Shown here: positions 23,921 to 35,270 of the stretch, piece by piece
Numbering within the stretch: position 1 is the stretch's first letter
Layout of the letters: every line of letters begins with the position of its first letter
Assembly: GCA_026261815.1 (NCBI GenBank)
Contig: JAMPIT010000350.1
Coordinates: 2,480,001 to 2,544,000 of the forward strand
DNA length: 64,000 bases
Direction: 5' to 3'
Origin: Monarcha castaneiventris obscurior
Lineage: Eukaryota; Chordata; Aves; Passeriformes; Monarchidae
Translations under genes and position numbers: made by a program
Notes under the pieces: generated by a model
What the model was told of the DNA's origin: nothing
Database searches by the model: none
The model's input: the letters and a program-made list of their open reading frames with translations, nothing else

Positions 23921-25199
23921 TTCTGTGAGAAGGTGGTGGGGTAGGAGTGGCTCCAAGTGCTGAGCCCCCTGTTCTGCCCTAGCTCCAGCTGAATGTCCCC
24001 CACACGTCCCGCTCACTGTGGGTCACCAGCTGCCTGTCTCCATAAACTAGGGTGGCTGCTTTGGAGGGGCTGCTCAAGTTTTTGTGACAAACGGTGGGTG
24101 AGATGTTTCCCAAATGCTTACTTCTTTCATGAAGCACAAAAGACTCCCAGAAAAACCATAAAATAGAAAGATGTCTGAGTTAGGGAAAAAACAGTGTCTG
24201 TGACTTCTCATCCACGGCTGCCAAGGACACAAAATGAAGCAAACTGACAAATTACCTCACTACTTGGACTTTCTGTCCCACAGGGGTTCATGTTCTCATT
24301 GTTAATGAGCATCCTGCCTCTGTTTCACAAGTGCTAGCCATCATTTCTTTCAGGTAATTTCAGAGATTGATGTAATGTAAATTTAGAGCAATTTGTTCTC
24401 AGCTTGCATTGAAAGAGTTTGTATTTTTTGAGCCCTAGTAAAGGACCCCTGTGCCTGAAATGTCATTTGGTTTTTTGAGTTTGTTGGGTTGTTTTGGTTT
24501 GCAGTTTTTTGAGGGGTTTTCCATTCTTCTTCATCAATCTCATAGATGCTATTTCTTCATCCCTGCAAGTTTTATCTCTCCAGCAGAGCCCAATTCAGGA
24601 AGCAGGAAGACACGTACCATCTAATCCTTGTTTAAACAAGTTTGTAGAGTTCAAGCAAAATAGATTAAATGTCCAGGAAATGAAGCATGACCTTTAAACT
24701 GAAGGTGTCTCTCTATCCAAAACTCCAAATCACTGGATTTCTGTTAATAGCTGCTGTTTCACACCCTTTTTTGTTCTGGGACATATGTGTTCCCAGGACG
24801 TGGTGGTTGACATCTCATTTCCAGCTCTGCTCCTGATCTGTTCTATGACATTTGGCAAATTTCTCTGCCTCCTCCGCTGCCTGTTTTGCACCATTTGTCT
24901 TTTCTCTAAGTGTCCTGGTTTGCTGGGTCAGGGTGGTGGCTGGCATTTCCTCCCATCCTAAACATAACTGTCCACCCACACCCAGCCAGACTTGGGGGAC
25001 CGGGAGGTGGCCGCTGCTTTTGGGGCCCACGTGCAGAAGTGCAATTGCACATGTGCATGTTGTGAGGCTGCCATAACCCATGCAAACAGACTTGCTTCAC
25101 GTCTTGCAGATCAGCCTGTGCATCTACAAAACATCCAAAACTGTCTCACTGAGCTGGGCCTATCAACTTCCTCTCATTTTTGTCCATAAAAACACTGGG

Positions 25200-25262
25200 G
25201 AATGGGGTAATTCAGGCTGGAAGGGGTCTCAGCAGTTCTCTGGTTCAACCGCTTGCCATGGG
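25200..25262 (-). mobile_element. CR1 3'-end fragment
   Basis: ggtaattcaggctggaaggg...cagttctctggttcaacc matches the inverted 3' end of a CR1 subfamily. It is immediately followed at 25277 by the tail of a second CR1 in the same orientation. Confidence 0.65.
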
Positions 25263-25276
25263 CTTGCACATCCATG

Positions 25277-26385
25277 TAGAATCATAGAATCATAGAATTG
25301 TTTAGGTTGGAAAAAACCTCTAAGATCATCAAGTCCACCACTAAACCAAGCACCACATCTACACATCTTTTATGTCCTTCCAGGGATGATGACTCCAACA
25401 CTTCCCTGGACAGTCTGTTTCAGTGCTTGACAACCCTTTACATTTTCCTAATATCCAGTCTAAAACTCCCCTGGTGCAACTTGATGCCATTTTCTCTTGT
25501 CCTATTTTTATTCGAGGGAAGAGGCCAACCCCCACCTGGCTACAGCTTCCTTTCAGGCAGTTCTAGAGAGGGATAAGGTCTCCCCCTGAGCCTCCTTTTC
25601 TCCAGTCTGAACACCCCCAGCTCCCTCAGCTGCCCCTCACAGCACTTGTGCTCCAGGCCCTTCCCCAGCTCCGTTGCCCTTCTCTGGACACGCTCCAGCC
25701 CCTCAATGTCTTTCTTGCAGTGAGGGGCCCAGAACTGAGCACAGGATTGGAGGTGTGGCCTCAGCAGTGCCAACAGGGGGACGGTCACTGCCCTGCTCCT
25801 GCTGGCCACACCACTGCTGATCCAGGCCAGGATGCCATTGGCCTTCTTGGCCACCTGAGCACAGACTGGATCATGTTCAGCTGCTGTTGACCAGCACCCC
25901 CAGGTCCTTTTCCACCAGGCAGCTTCCCAGCCACTGCCCCCATCCTGTAGCACTGCCTGGGGCTGTTGTGACCCCAGTGCAGGACCCAGCACTTGGCCTT
26001 GTTGAACCTCACACAATTGGCCCTGGCCCTTTGATCCAGCCTGTCCAGATCCCTCTGCAGAGCCTTCCTGCCCTCCAGCAGATCAACACTCCCACCCAAC
26101 TTGGTGTCACCTGCAAACTGATTGAGGGGGCTCTCGATTCCCTCATCCAGATCATTGATAAAGATATTAAACAGAGCTGGCTGTAAAACTGATCCCTTGG
26201 GAATACCACTTGTGACTGGCCACCACCTGGATTTATGTCTATTCCCCTCCACTCTCTGGGCCCACATCCAGCCAGTTTTTCACTCAGCAGAGAGTTCACC
26301 TGTCCAAGCCATGAGCAGACTGTTTGCTTCAGGAGAATGCTTCAGGAGACAGCGTTGAAGGCTTGTATCAAAGACATGCAGCTCA
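25277..26385 (-). mobile_element. CR1 LINE, 5'-truncated, - strand, with reverse-transcriptase remnant
   Basis: It starts with the inverted tail (agaatcatagaatcatagaattg...taggttgg). The - strand between 26267 and 25540 encodes the CR1 ORF2 RT palm ([20 protein letters not shown]) and the downstream thumb/C-terminal part ([13 protein letters not shown]), in overlapping frames because of indels. The catalytic FADD box reads FAGD (about 26092-26124), so it is dead as well as truncated. Confidence 0.9.
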
Positions 26386-26484
26386 TGTCCAGATGAGGGA
26401 TAGCAATGTTCATCACAGCTGGAGACATTTAGTTAAAAGCAGCTGACTCAGACAAATAAATAAATATAGTGTTTTGGAACAGAT

Positions 26485-26610
26485 TATGATCACAGAATAT
26501 ACTAAGTTGGAAGGGACGCATGAGAACCAAGAGTCCAACTCTTGGCCCTGCACAGCACCATCCCCAAGAGTCACACCAGGTGCCCAAGAGTATTGATGAC
26601 GATTTCTTAA
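26485..26610 (-). mobile_element. CR1 3'-end fragment
   Basis: Inverted CR1 3' end: atcacagaatatactaagttggaaggg followed by gagtccaactcttggccctgcacag. Different subfamily from the neighbouring copy. Confidence 0.7.
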
Positions 26611-29600
26611 ATAACCCTGGAAATGTCTAAGAAACCAGCAAAAGCTGTAGTCTTACACCCAATCTTCACGTTACCCCAATAAACTTATATATTAGGAGCA
26701 GAGACTATGATACATTTTCCCTCAGTATTTAGCATCTCCCCATATCCCGTGTTCAGAATACCTGAACATGCCTAAGGACATAGCCTCAGTCCAGACACCG
26801 CTGGACATCCTCAAGCACTCACATCTGGAGGGAGACCCAAGGCACCAGCAGCACCGGGGGCTTCTCCCTCTCCAGTGTCTGATGGGGGAAGCAGCTGAGC
26901 AAGAGGCTGCGGCTGCATCGAGCCTCATCTTTGGCATTTGTGCAAGGCCACTTCCCCGTGGAAGAGCCCTTTGCTCCTGCCAAGTGCAAGAGGCACTGGA
27001 GCATGATGTCTGCTGGCTGAGCAGAGCCCCACATCAACGTCAGGGGAAGGGAGCCAGCTCTCTCTTTCACAGACGTGCTTGCATGATTTCACTTGCTCCC
27101 AAGATTAGCTACTGATGTCTCTGTATTGAGGCCACTGTCAAGCTAAACTAACTGACCCACTGGTGTCCAAAGGGGAGGATTCTTTGGTTAAAGGTGTTGA
27201 ATATTTCTGTTAGGGAATGGTTGCCACACAAGGCCTAAAGGTTTTGGACATCATTTGTGTTTTATAAATATGTACAATGCAGCCTGAAATGATTTTTCCT
27301 TGATAGTAGGTTTGCTCCAGGCCCTGTTTTGTCGGTTTCGTTGCGGCTTCACTGCAAATGTCAGCAGTTCCTCGAGGACAAGTACTCGGTAGCTGCTGCC
27401 AGTTGCATTAAGTTAAATATTTCAGAATTTAGCCATTCTGTGACCCTGCATGGGAGAGGTGTTTTCAGTATAGAAATTATTTCTCTGCACTTGATTTTCA
27501 TGTCACAAACTATTTCCATCAATGTGCTACAAATCTGCTCTCAGGCTCAGCAGTAATTCCGATATGACCATTGAAGGCAAGGCTCTCCTCCTCCTCCTTC
27601 TCCTCCTCCTGGCTTGGATGAGTTTCCACAGGGTTCCCTGCTGCCCTGGAGGCTGGGACGGGTGGGGGGGCTGGGTGGTCTGCTAGCCAGGGAGGGAAGG
27701 GACAGGAATGTGCTGCCAGTGTGCACAGCTGAGGCTACACCATCCCAGAGTGGAGCCAGAGTTTAGACAATGAGCCCTGACAGTAAGGGCTGATGAAGAC
27801 AGAGTGACCTGTGGAGAGTGACCCGCTGCTGACTGGAGCTTGGACTCAAGAGGATCCCTACAGGAATCAAAGGGCAATGCTGGTTCTAGGATCCCAATCA
27901 CCCCCACTTGCACCAAGGGAGCCCTATCCCATTCTCTTGGCATGGGAATTGGTCAGCTCAGGATTCCTGGGTGAACCCCACCAAGGCATTCCTGCAGGAA
28001 CATGAGACTCATGGGGGGCTGTGGGGGAAAAGTGTCTGAGGACATTGAATGGACCTCTTAGGAGGTGTTCCAAGGGGGCTACAGCACTGTGCAAGGCTTG
28101 TCATGGGATGTTTAGGGCAAGGATCAAAGGCAGGGACAGGGAGGGATTAAGGTGGACTGGGGAGGAATAAGCATGAGAAAATAGAAGGAAAGGGGAATTA
28201 AAGGGGCTGGTGTGGGTGACAGCTGGCTGGTCAGAACACAACCCTCTGACTGAGCCCTGTACCTCATCGCCACAGCCTGCCCTAGCCTTACTAAGTATCC
28301 AAATATAATGATGTAATTAATTATATATTACTACTAATAATAATTCTTTGATTCTCTCAGTTGACTTTCTGTGTGGACACACCCTCTACTCTGAGTCCAT
28401 GTGAGAGACCAGCACCAACCTTCAGGCCACATGAGTGGGCAGCTGCAACTGAGCTGAGTGCCAGCAGCTGGAATGGGACCACGAACCTCAGAGACTGGAG
28501 GGTGCCAGTGCCAGCACCTGGGGGAACTGGGGCCAGCTCTGGGGCACACTGAGTAGCCAGTGCCAGGTACTGGAGAGACCCCTTTTCCATGTGTGTGTGC
28601 ATACTTCCCCAGTGGATGCCAATCCTGATGAGCGGGAAGGGGCAGTACCTGTCCCGCCCACGTGCTGTTCATGTGTGTGCCAGCACCGTGTGCAAGTGGC
28701 TGCCTCACAACAGAGACAGCAGTTTTGAACAAAAAGGGGGGGTTTAAGCGTCAAGTGCCTCATGGACAGCTTGCAGAGAGGATGTAGGGTAAAATGCTTT
28801 GAAAGGACTTAGTGCAGGAGAGGGATGATCTCCCCAGATCCAGTCAAAGCCACCAAGGGGTCAGTCCCATTTGCTACAAGAAGCAGCTCATGCGGAGCCT
28901 GACCTCGCAGCAGGCAACAGCAGCTTTGTTAATGCCATGACTTAAATGTTTTACCTGAAGAAGTGGGTTTTACCTGAAACACCATTGGAAGCACCATTGG
29001 AAGTTCCCTTAGCCTGACTGGGTGGGAATGGCAGGAAGGAGGCAGGGCTAAGCTGAAGTGTTTTATTGGCACAACTGCTTGGGAAAGGGATGCCTGACAC
29101 CAAGCCCACAGGTGTCCACGACTTGAGGAACCTGAGGTGACCAGGCAGACAAGGAAGTTCATGTCCCAAAGTCATCTTTCCAAGCAGGACTTGGTCTCCG
29201 TAGATGGAAGCCATTGAAAGATGCTCTTCTTTGCTCAGGCCCATCTGAATACTTCCATGGCATTGCTGTCCCTCTCCTGATTATCCAGATACTTGCAGAA
29301 ATGTGCAGCATCCAAACAATGCCATACTTTTCATGCAGAGATAGATGAGGAGTCCAGAAGGTCACCTTCAGCAGAGCTCCTGGGCTTGGGCTTAGCTTCA
29401 TTGTGTAAATAGTCCCAGAGATGCACAATAAGATTGCTTATGCATTTAAATTCCTTACTGGGCTGGAGCTGTGCCTATGTTCTAAATAAATTAGAAACCA
29501 TACCAGATGTTCCTGCTTTATTGAAAAAAAATTATTCCTATGAAGCTTCCATTTACAATTTTTATTTATATTACAGAGGTCTATCTATTATTTGATAAAA

Positions 29601-30522
29601 TAGAGACTTCCAAAATATTCTTTTATTGTCTAAGAAATAATAAAAAGTATTCAATACTTATGCATCCTGTCTAGATTCAATTAAAAAAAAAAAAGAAGAA
29701 AGAAGGATTTGTCCAATAAAATGTTTGGCAAAGTCAAAGTCTGAATTTTTTCCATTTTTTTTACCTTGGGATATGAATTTACAGTCGACTTGTCTGAAGT
29801 GCGTAAATTCAACAACATGGTAATTGGTTTACTGCACAGAAACTGGAGGCTCTGACTTTGCCAAGAATTTTTACTGTGTAAATTCTTCCCTTTTCTCACA
29901 TTCAAAAAGGCCATAAAAGCCATAATTCTGAAAACAGGTCTCTGTGAACAAAATCTCAGCCCTGCCTCAGGGTGAGGAGACCCACATGATGTGGGTGCAG
30001 AGCAGGTCCCATGTGAAATGGGTTTAGTCCAGGCTCATCACTCCAAGGTATTTATGGCTTTAATACAGTCCCCATACTCCGCTTTCTGTTAGGAATGCTT
30101 AGAGTCCCATCTCATAAAAGGATGAGTGCTCTCAAATCTGATTTTCTTCTGTCGCTGATGCAGAATTAGGCCCTGAAACCTACTTATTTTATTGGGGTTT
30201 ATTGCAATGAATGGGAGAAGATGGGATTGGCTGCCAAACTTCCAAATGCAGGGTACAACACCTCTCTGCTCTTCAGGTCTGTGTCACCAGCTGGGCTATG
30301 AGACACCTTCTGAGGAGGGACAGGGAAAGGACAGTCCTCCAGAGCAGGACAGGGACAGAGGTGGCCAGGAGCACTTGGAATCTGGATTCAGGTCCAGAAC
30401 AAACATTGATCTTCTTCTCTGTCCTTGAAGCATCACAGGAGACATTTTGCTGCTTGTTTGAAAGAGAAGCAGTTCAGAAACATCTTTTGGATTGTTTTCT
30501 GAAAAAAAAACCCCAGAAAAGG
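26611..30522. other. Intergenic, no gene
   Basis: GC-rich, repeat-like stretch at 27560-28780 without coding potential, then AT-rich 29400-29950. Nothing identified with confidence besides the CTC tract. Confidence 0.5.
27581..27612. repeat. CTC/CTT trinucleotide tract
   Basis: ctcctcctcctccttctcctcctcc, a pure pyrimidine run on the + strand. Confidence 0.85.
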
Positions 30523-30565
30523 TGTATTGGGTTTGCATGGCCAGGCCTGTTTCCTGACTGCACTT
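30523..30565 (+). mobile_element. Short LTR-tip-like fragment
   Basis: TGTATTGGGTTTGCATGG follows an A-rich run and resembles the start of the same LTR family as the element at 23490-23920, but in + orientation. The match fades after about 25-40 bp, directly before a CR1 fragment. Confidence 0.35.
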
Positions 30566-30584
30566 TAGGTGTATGGTCCATGCA

Positions 30585-31000
30585 GGAATAAGTGGGACCT
30601 ATCTACTCTACTCCACACTGGTAAACTGAGAACAGTGGACAAGGAGAAGGCTGAGGTACTCAACAACCTTTTTGCCTCATTCTTCAATGGCAGCCTCTCT
30701 TCCCACACCTCTCACATGGGTGGGCTGCGAGATGGGACCTGGAGGAGCAAGGAGATTCCCAGTGTAAGAGAAGATCAGGTTCATAACCACCTGAGGAACC
30801 TGAATGTACATAAATCTATGGAACCTTATGGGGTGCATCCCTGAGGGAATTGGCTGATGTAGTTGCCAAGCCACTCTCCATGATATTAAAAAATAGCAGC
30901 CAGGTGAAGTCCCAGGTGACTGGAAAAAGGAAAATATTGTACCCATCTTTAAAAATGGTAGAAAGGAGAACTCTGGGAGCTGTCAACTTGTGGGAGAGAC
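30585..31000 (+). mobile_element. CR1 LINE internal fragment (ORF2), + strand
   Basis: Translates in shifted frames to the CR1 ORF2 region before the RT core: KEKAEVLNNLFASFFNGSLS, EDQVHNHLRNLNVHKSMEP, then ADVVAKPLSMIL. Frameshifts separate the pieces. No 3' tail. Confidence 0.8.
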
Positions 31001-34000
31001 TAGATCCCATCCTTGAAGTGAAAACCTGTCTCTGGACATGTGGATCATTTAGCTCAGAGGAGAGAGAGTCCATCACACCAGCAGTCACCAGTCAATAGCA
31101 GTGTAAACCACCAGTCCCTGGTGTGTCTTGTATGGCCAGTGACAAAGTGGCTCCAATAACGTGCTTGTCACCTCCACTGGAAAAACTCACCATCCTTTTG
31201 TTGCTGCAAGCCCAGTGCTCCTTTGTTTCTGCCAGTCTCTTGTCCTTTGATCTCCTATCCAGGTGACACTGGAATAACTGAACTCCCCAACATGGAACGT
31301 GTCAGACCCAGCAGGTCAGGGTTCAGTTCCAGCAGGTGAGTCCGTGGGGAGGAGGGCACCTATTTTACCATGAATTCCATACATCTGGAAGTCAAAATAC
31401 AAATGAAAATGTCTCATATCCTACAGGGATCTACTGAAAAGGGAATCCAGGAATGGAGAACATTTGGAAAGCCCATTCCTGGCATGGAGAATCCTTGCTC
31501 TTGTCATCCCTTGAGCATCACATCTCCACTGAGCCCAGCCCAGGTGTCTGAGCACTTTCCTTGCTCAGTGCTTGGAGGGCCTTTGGGTGACCACCCAACA
31601 AACCCAAGACAACCCATCAGGTTTGAGGCAGGAGGCTGGATTACTTTCATTTACTTTCCTCTCAGTAAATGTGATAACAAAATGTCAGCCCAACAGTTAC
31701 AGGTTCAGCCTGTTCCCTTGCTGACTTCAGCTTTTTTTTTCATGGGTGTTATTGATTACAAGGAGCTGACAAAAGCATGCACCTAAGATTTCTTTTTTTG
31801 TCAGCTTAGCTATTTCCAAAGGGAAAAAGACTGCATAGTATGATCTTTTTAAAGAAAAACCCAAACAGTTCTTACAAAGGTGATCTTATTTTTAGAAAGA
31901 AATATACAAAACAACAAAAAGCAGCAAGCAGGTGTTTTATGTTATAAGCTTGGAAATGATAATTTTCAGTCACACATTCATTTACCACAAGACTTAACCT
32001 GAAGATTCAGTGACACTTTGCCATATGCCCAGTGTTTGAACTGTTGATTGGGGAATATCCGTGTCCAGCCCAGCTCCTGACATCCACCACAGGGAGTCGT
32101 CCTGGAGAGGCTCCCCAGCGGCCACCAGATCTGGGTGGTTCATTGCTCAAGAACACACAGACACACACCATATCCTAAAGTAACCAATGCTCTTGACAAA
32201 ATTGCCCAGAGAAGCAACTCTTTCTGGAGGTGGGAAGATGAGGACAGGGCTGCCCCATGCATCTGCCCCACAATGGCATATCCATACGGGAAGAGCCTCC
32301 CTGCTACACTGGGGTTGAAGCCAGCGCGGGCTCTGTCCCCCTTCTCCCTCCTTGGGGGCACACAGTGAGGACATGGCAGAGGAGGACCAGCTGTGGTGGT
32401 GGCCTTTGCATCCTTGCAGGTGATGCCTGCCTGTTTCCATGCAGGGGAATTTTGCAAGAATTTTTTGGGTCCACATCAGCTTTTGGCATCTCGAACTTGC
32501 CGGTAGCAGCGAGTTCAAGGCTGAGCTCTGCCCACATGTGAAAGGCTTTGTTTCAAACCTGCCACCTGCTACAAAATGATGAAGGGATGGCTAAAACCAC
32601 AACCAAAGTTCCAAACCTGCCCCCTCTCCAGGGCTAGGGCATCCAAAAGGCCCTGGGATCCAGACGTGGACAGGCCTGAGCCTGTGTACTGCCAGACCTT
32701 GCAGGACCTCAAGCAGTCAGGTCACATACAGCCTGTTGCTTTCCTGGAGCAGTGGAGTTCACATTCTCCCTGAGTATTCAGATCTCACCAGTTTTAAATA
32801 CATAGCTTTTTACTGGTTGAGGGTGTGGGGCAGAGGTTTTTATTTGTCTGAATATCAGTGAGTGGATGTGTTCTGTATGTAACATTGGGCGTTACACCAA
32901 AAATCAGTCCAGAAGGGTGTCGTCTGAATCCCTTATTTGCGGATTTACCATATGCAATTGGTCTTAATTGGAGTCTGGGCACTCTGTGAGCGCATATGAA
33001 AAGCTCCATATACATATGCATGCGTGTGTATTCATCTGTGTGGGCAGAGGAGGAACATGCTCAGCATTGCTTATCGCTTCCTTCCCCATTCAGAGGCTGG
33101 CTCCGAGCAGGGGCAGGACCTGGATTCTGCCGCCTGGTCCCACGGCGGCCCCGACACGCGCACACGCACTCCCGCAATTAGCGAGCGGCACAATGAGCTG
33201 TGCACGGCGGGGTGGCTGCACAAATGGTTGCAAAGGCACTGCTGGCTGTGGAAAAGGGCATCAAAGGAAGCGGGCTGGGCTCACAGGCAGCGAAAAACAG
33301 GACTGTATTCTTCAGATAATTTATTTGCAATGAATAATTCAGCTAGCTTTTGCTGGGAAGCTGGATTAAATACAGAGCATTAGGCACACTGAGAGCCCCC
33401 AATAAAGGGTGCTATTCACTCCTAGCACAAAGGAATATTATTTACTATCATTAATTAACTTCCACACAAAGCCACAGCCATTTCTTTAGGTTCTGAGGAA
33501 GAATAAGAGGAGAATGTGAGCACAGAGCTGGTGTAATTTCCCTTCGGTTTCCTCTCTCCCTGCAGACACACACTGGCTGCAGGCTGAGCTTTGCTCCCTA
33601 CAGCATTTTTGGCAACACTGTCCCTATGCTGAAGCACAGGCAGGTCGCTTGTTGCAGCGGGATGGATGGGTGGATGGATGGATGGATGGATGGATGGATG
33701 GATGGATGGATGGATGGATGGATGCATGGATGCATGGATGCATGGATGCATGGATGAGCTGAACCCGCTGCCCCCGGCCCTGATGCCAGGCTGTGCTGGG
33801 GTCCTGCCCAGTGCGGATGCAGAGCCTGGTGGATGATACAGACTGGCATTCCCCACGCCCCTGCAGCTTAAGGGATTCAGACTGCTCCGAGTAAAGCCTA
33901 AGGAGGCAGAGCGGCGTTTGCCTTTGGGAAATGGGTTAAGGGTCTGGATGCTCCATCTACCTAGCGAGAGCATTTTTTAGATTTAATGAACCTCTCTGCT

Positions 34001-34670
34001 AATTAGTTCTCTGAAGTGTCTGCTTTGAAATACCAAGCTTTAGGATAAGAAGAAATGCAAATTCTTGGCAATTATTATTACTGCTGCAGTAGTGACTAGA
34101 GAGCAGCTCTTTGCAAGCAAAAAGGGAGACAGGGGGCTTGTGCCGGGTGGTTACAAAGCCTGTTTTCGTCTGTTACATTGTGCTCTTGGCAGGTGGTGGT
34201 GTAGATCACACAAAAGGCTGGGTGGAGATTCTTGGTCAAAATATTTTTCTTCTGGAAGACAAGGGTTAGGTTATATTGAAATATTTCATAAATACACATC
34301 AATTTTTAATTTTTTTTCTGTTTAAATAGTGCTGAAGCCCTGTTCTCTTTATCCATGAAAGTCCACATTTTCTTCTGACATTTTAGATGAAAAGGGCAAA
34401 ATGAAATTCTACATCAGATCTTGCTTCAATGAATGACATACTTTTAGAAACGTCAAGAAAAGAAGTCAGAAAATTAATGTCTCAAGTGGAATTAGAGGTT
34501 CCATTTGATTCCATGTGATTTCCCTCTACCTTTTTGTTTGCTGAGAAACCTTTAGCTCTTTGCAGCCCAAGCAATCTGTTGAGAGAAGGATGTGGGGTAG
34601 CTGAGGGAGGAACAGAGCTGTCAGCAATCCCACAGATCTGCACCAACCAGCTCACCCTGAGCCCGAAGAC
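31001..34670. other. Intergenic, no gene
   Basis: Holds the GGAT microsatellite. The interval 33290-33460 is AT-rich with homeodomain-like ATTA words and might be a conserved non-coding element, but conservation cannot be judged here. Confidence 0.45.
33659..33756. repeat. (GGAT)n microsatellite with a GGATGCAT variant block
   Basis: About 16 GGAT units, one reading GGGT, followed by four (GGATGCAT)-type units. On the - strand it reads as a His-Pro-Ser-Ile repeat, which is not a gene. Confidence 0.95.
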
Positions 34671-35270
34671 AGACTCCTGGCAGAGGGCAGGATGTGGGGT
34701 AGAATTAATTGTCTTCACGGTGGCTGGCATGGGGTTGTGTTTTGGATTTGTGCTGAACAGAGTGTTGATAACACAAAGATGTTTTTGTTATTGCTGAGCA
34801 GGGCTTGCACAGAGCCAAGGCCTTTTCTGCTTTTGTGCTGCCAGGCTGGGGAGGGGGCTGGGGGTGCTTGGGAGGTTGGGAGCAGACACAGCCAGGATGG
34901 GTGACCCCAGCTACCAAAGGGATGTTCCAGACCATGGGACATCATGCTCTGTGTATAAACTGGGGGGAAGGAGGAGGAAGGGGGGACATTTGGAGTGATG
35001 GCATTTGTCTTCCCAAGTCACCATTGCATGTGATGGGTCCCTGCTCTCCTGGGGATGGCTGAACACCTGCCTGCCCATGGGGAATGGTGAATTAATCCCT
35101 TGTTTTGCTTTGCTTGCTATGGCTTCTGCTTTCCCTTTTAAACTGTCTGTATCTCAACCCAGGGGTTTTTCCATCCTTTACCCCTCCGATTCTCTCCCCA
35201 GTGCCACTGTTGGGGCAGTGAGTGAGCGGCTGTGTGGGGCTGGGCAGCTGGCTGGGCTTACACCACGACA
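34671..35270 (+). mobile_element. Solo ERV LTR, copy 1 of a two-copy family in this window
   Basis: About 600 bp similar along its length to the element at 46681-47274. Shared blocks include ttaattgtcttc, ttgtgttttggattt, gttgataacac, ccaaagggatgttcca and the 3' end ...ccacgaca. A TATA box lies at 34954-34959 (gtgtataaactgggg). The first ~30 bp are degraded. A possible 5-bp duplication flanks it (aagac / gagac, one mismatch). I recognise the family as an abundant bird LTR from memory; the family name was not verified. Confidence 0.75.

Larger units (their letters stand above)
22000..25199. other. Intergenic, no gene
   Basis: Contains the 15-bp hairpin at 22528 and the LTR fragment at 23490-23920. 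The rest is unremarkable. A TGTCCTGGTTTGC at 24911 could be another LTR tip, but the match is too short to call. Confidence 0.55.

Noticed and set aside
23366..23928. Overlapping + strand frames of 158-171 codons
   Set aside because: They fall in an LTR fragment read antisense; no retroviral or host protein similarity.
24911..25100. TGTCCTGGTTTGC resembling the tip of the 46681 LTR family
   Set aside because: The similarity stops after about 12 bases and no LTR signals follow.
33455..33973. 172-codon frame with a His-Pro-Ser-Ile repeat
   Set aside because: It is the translation of the (GGAT)n microsatellite.
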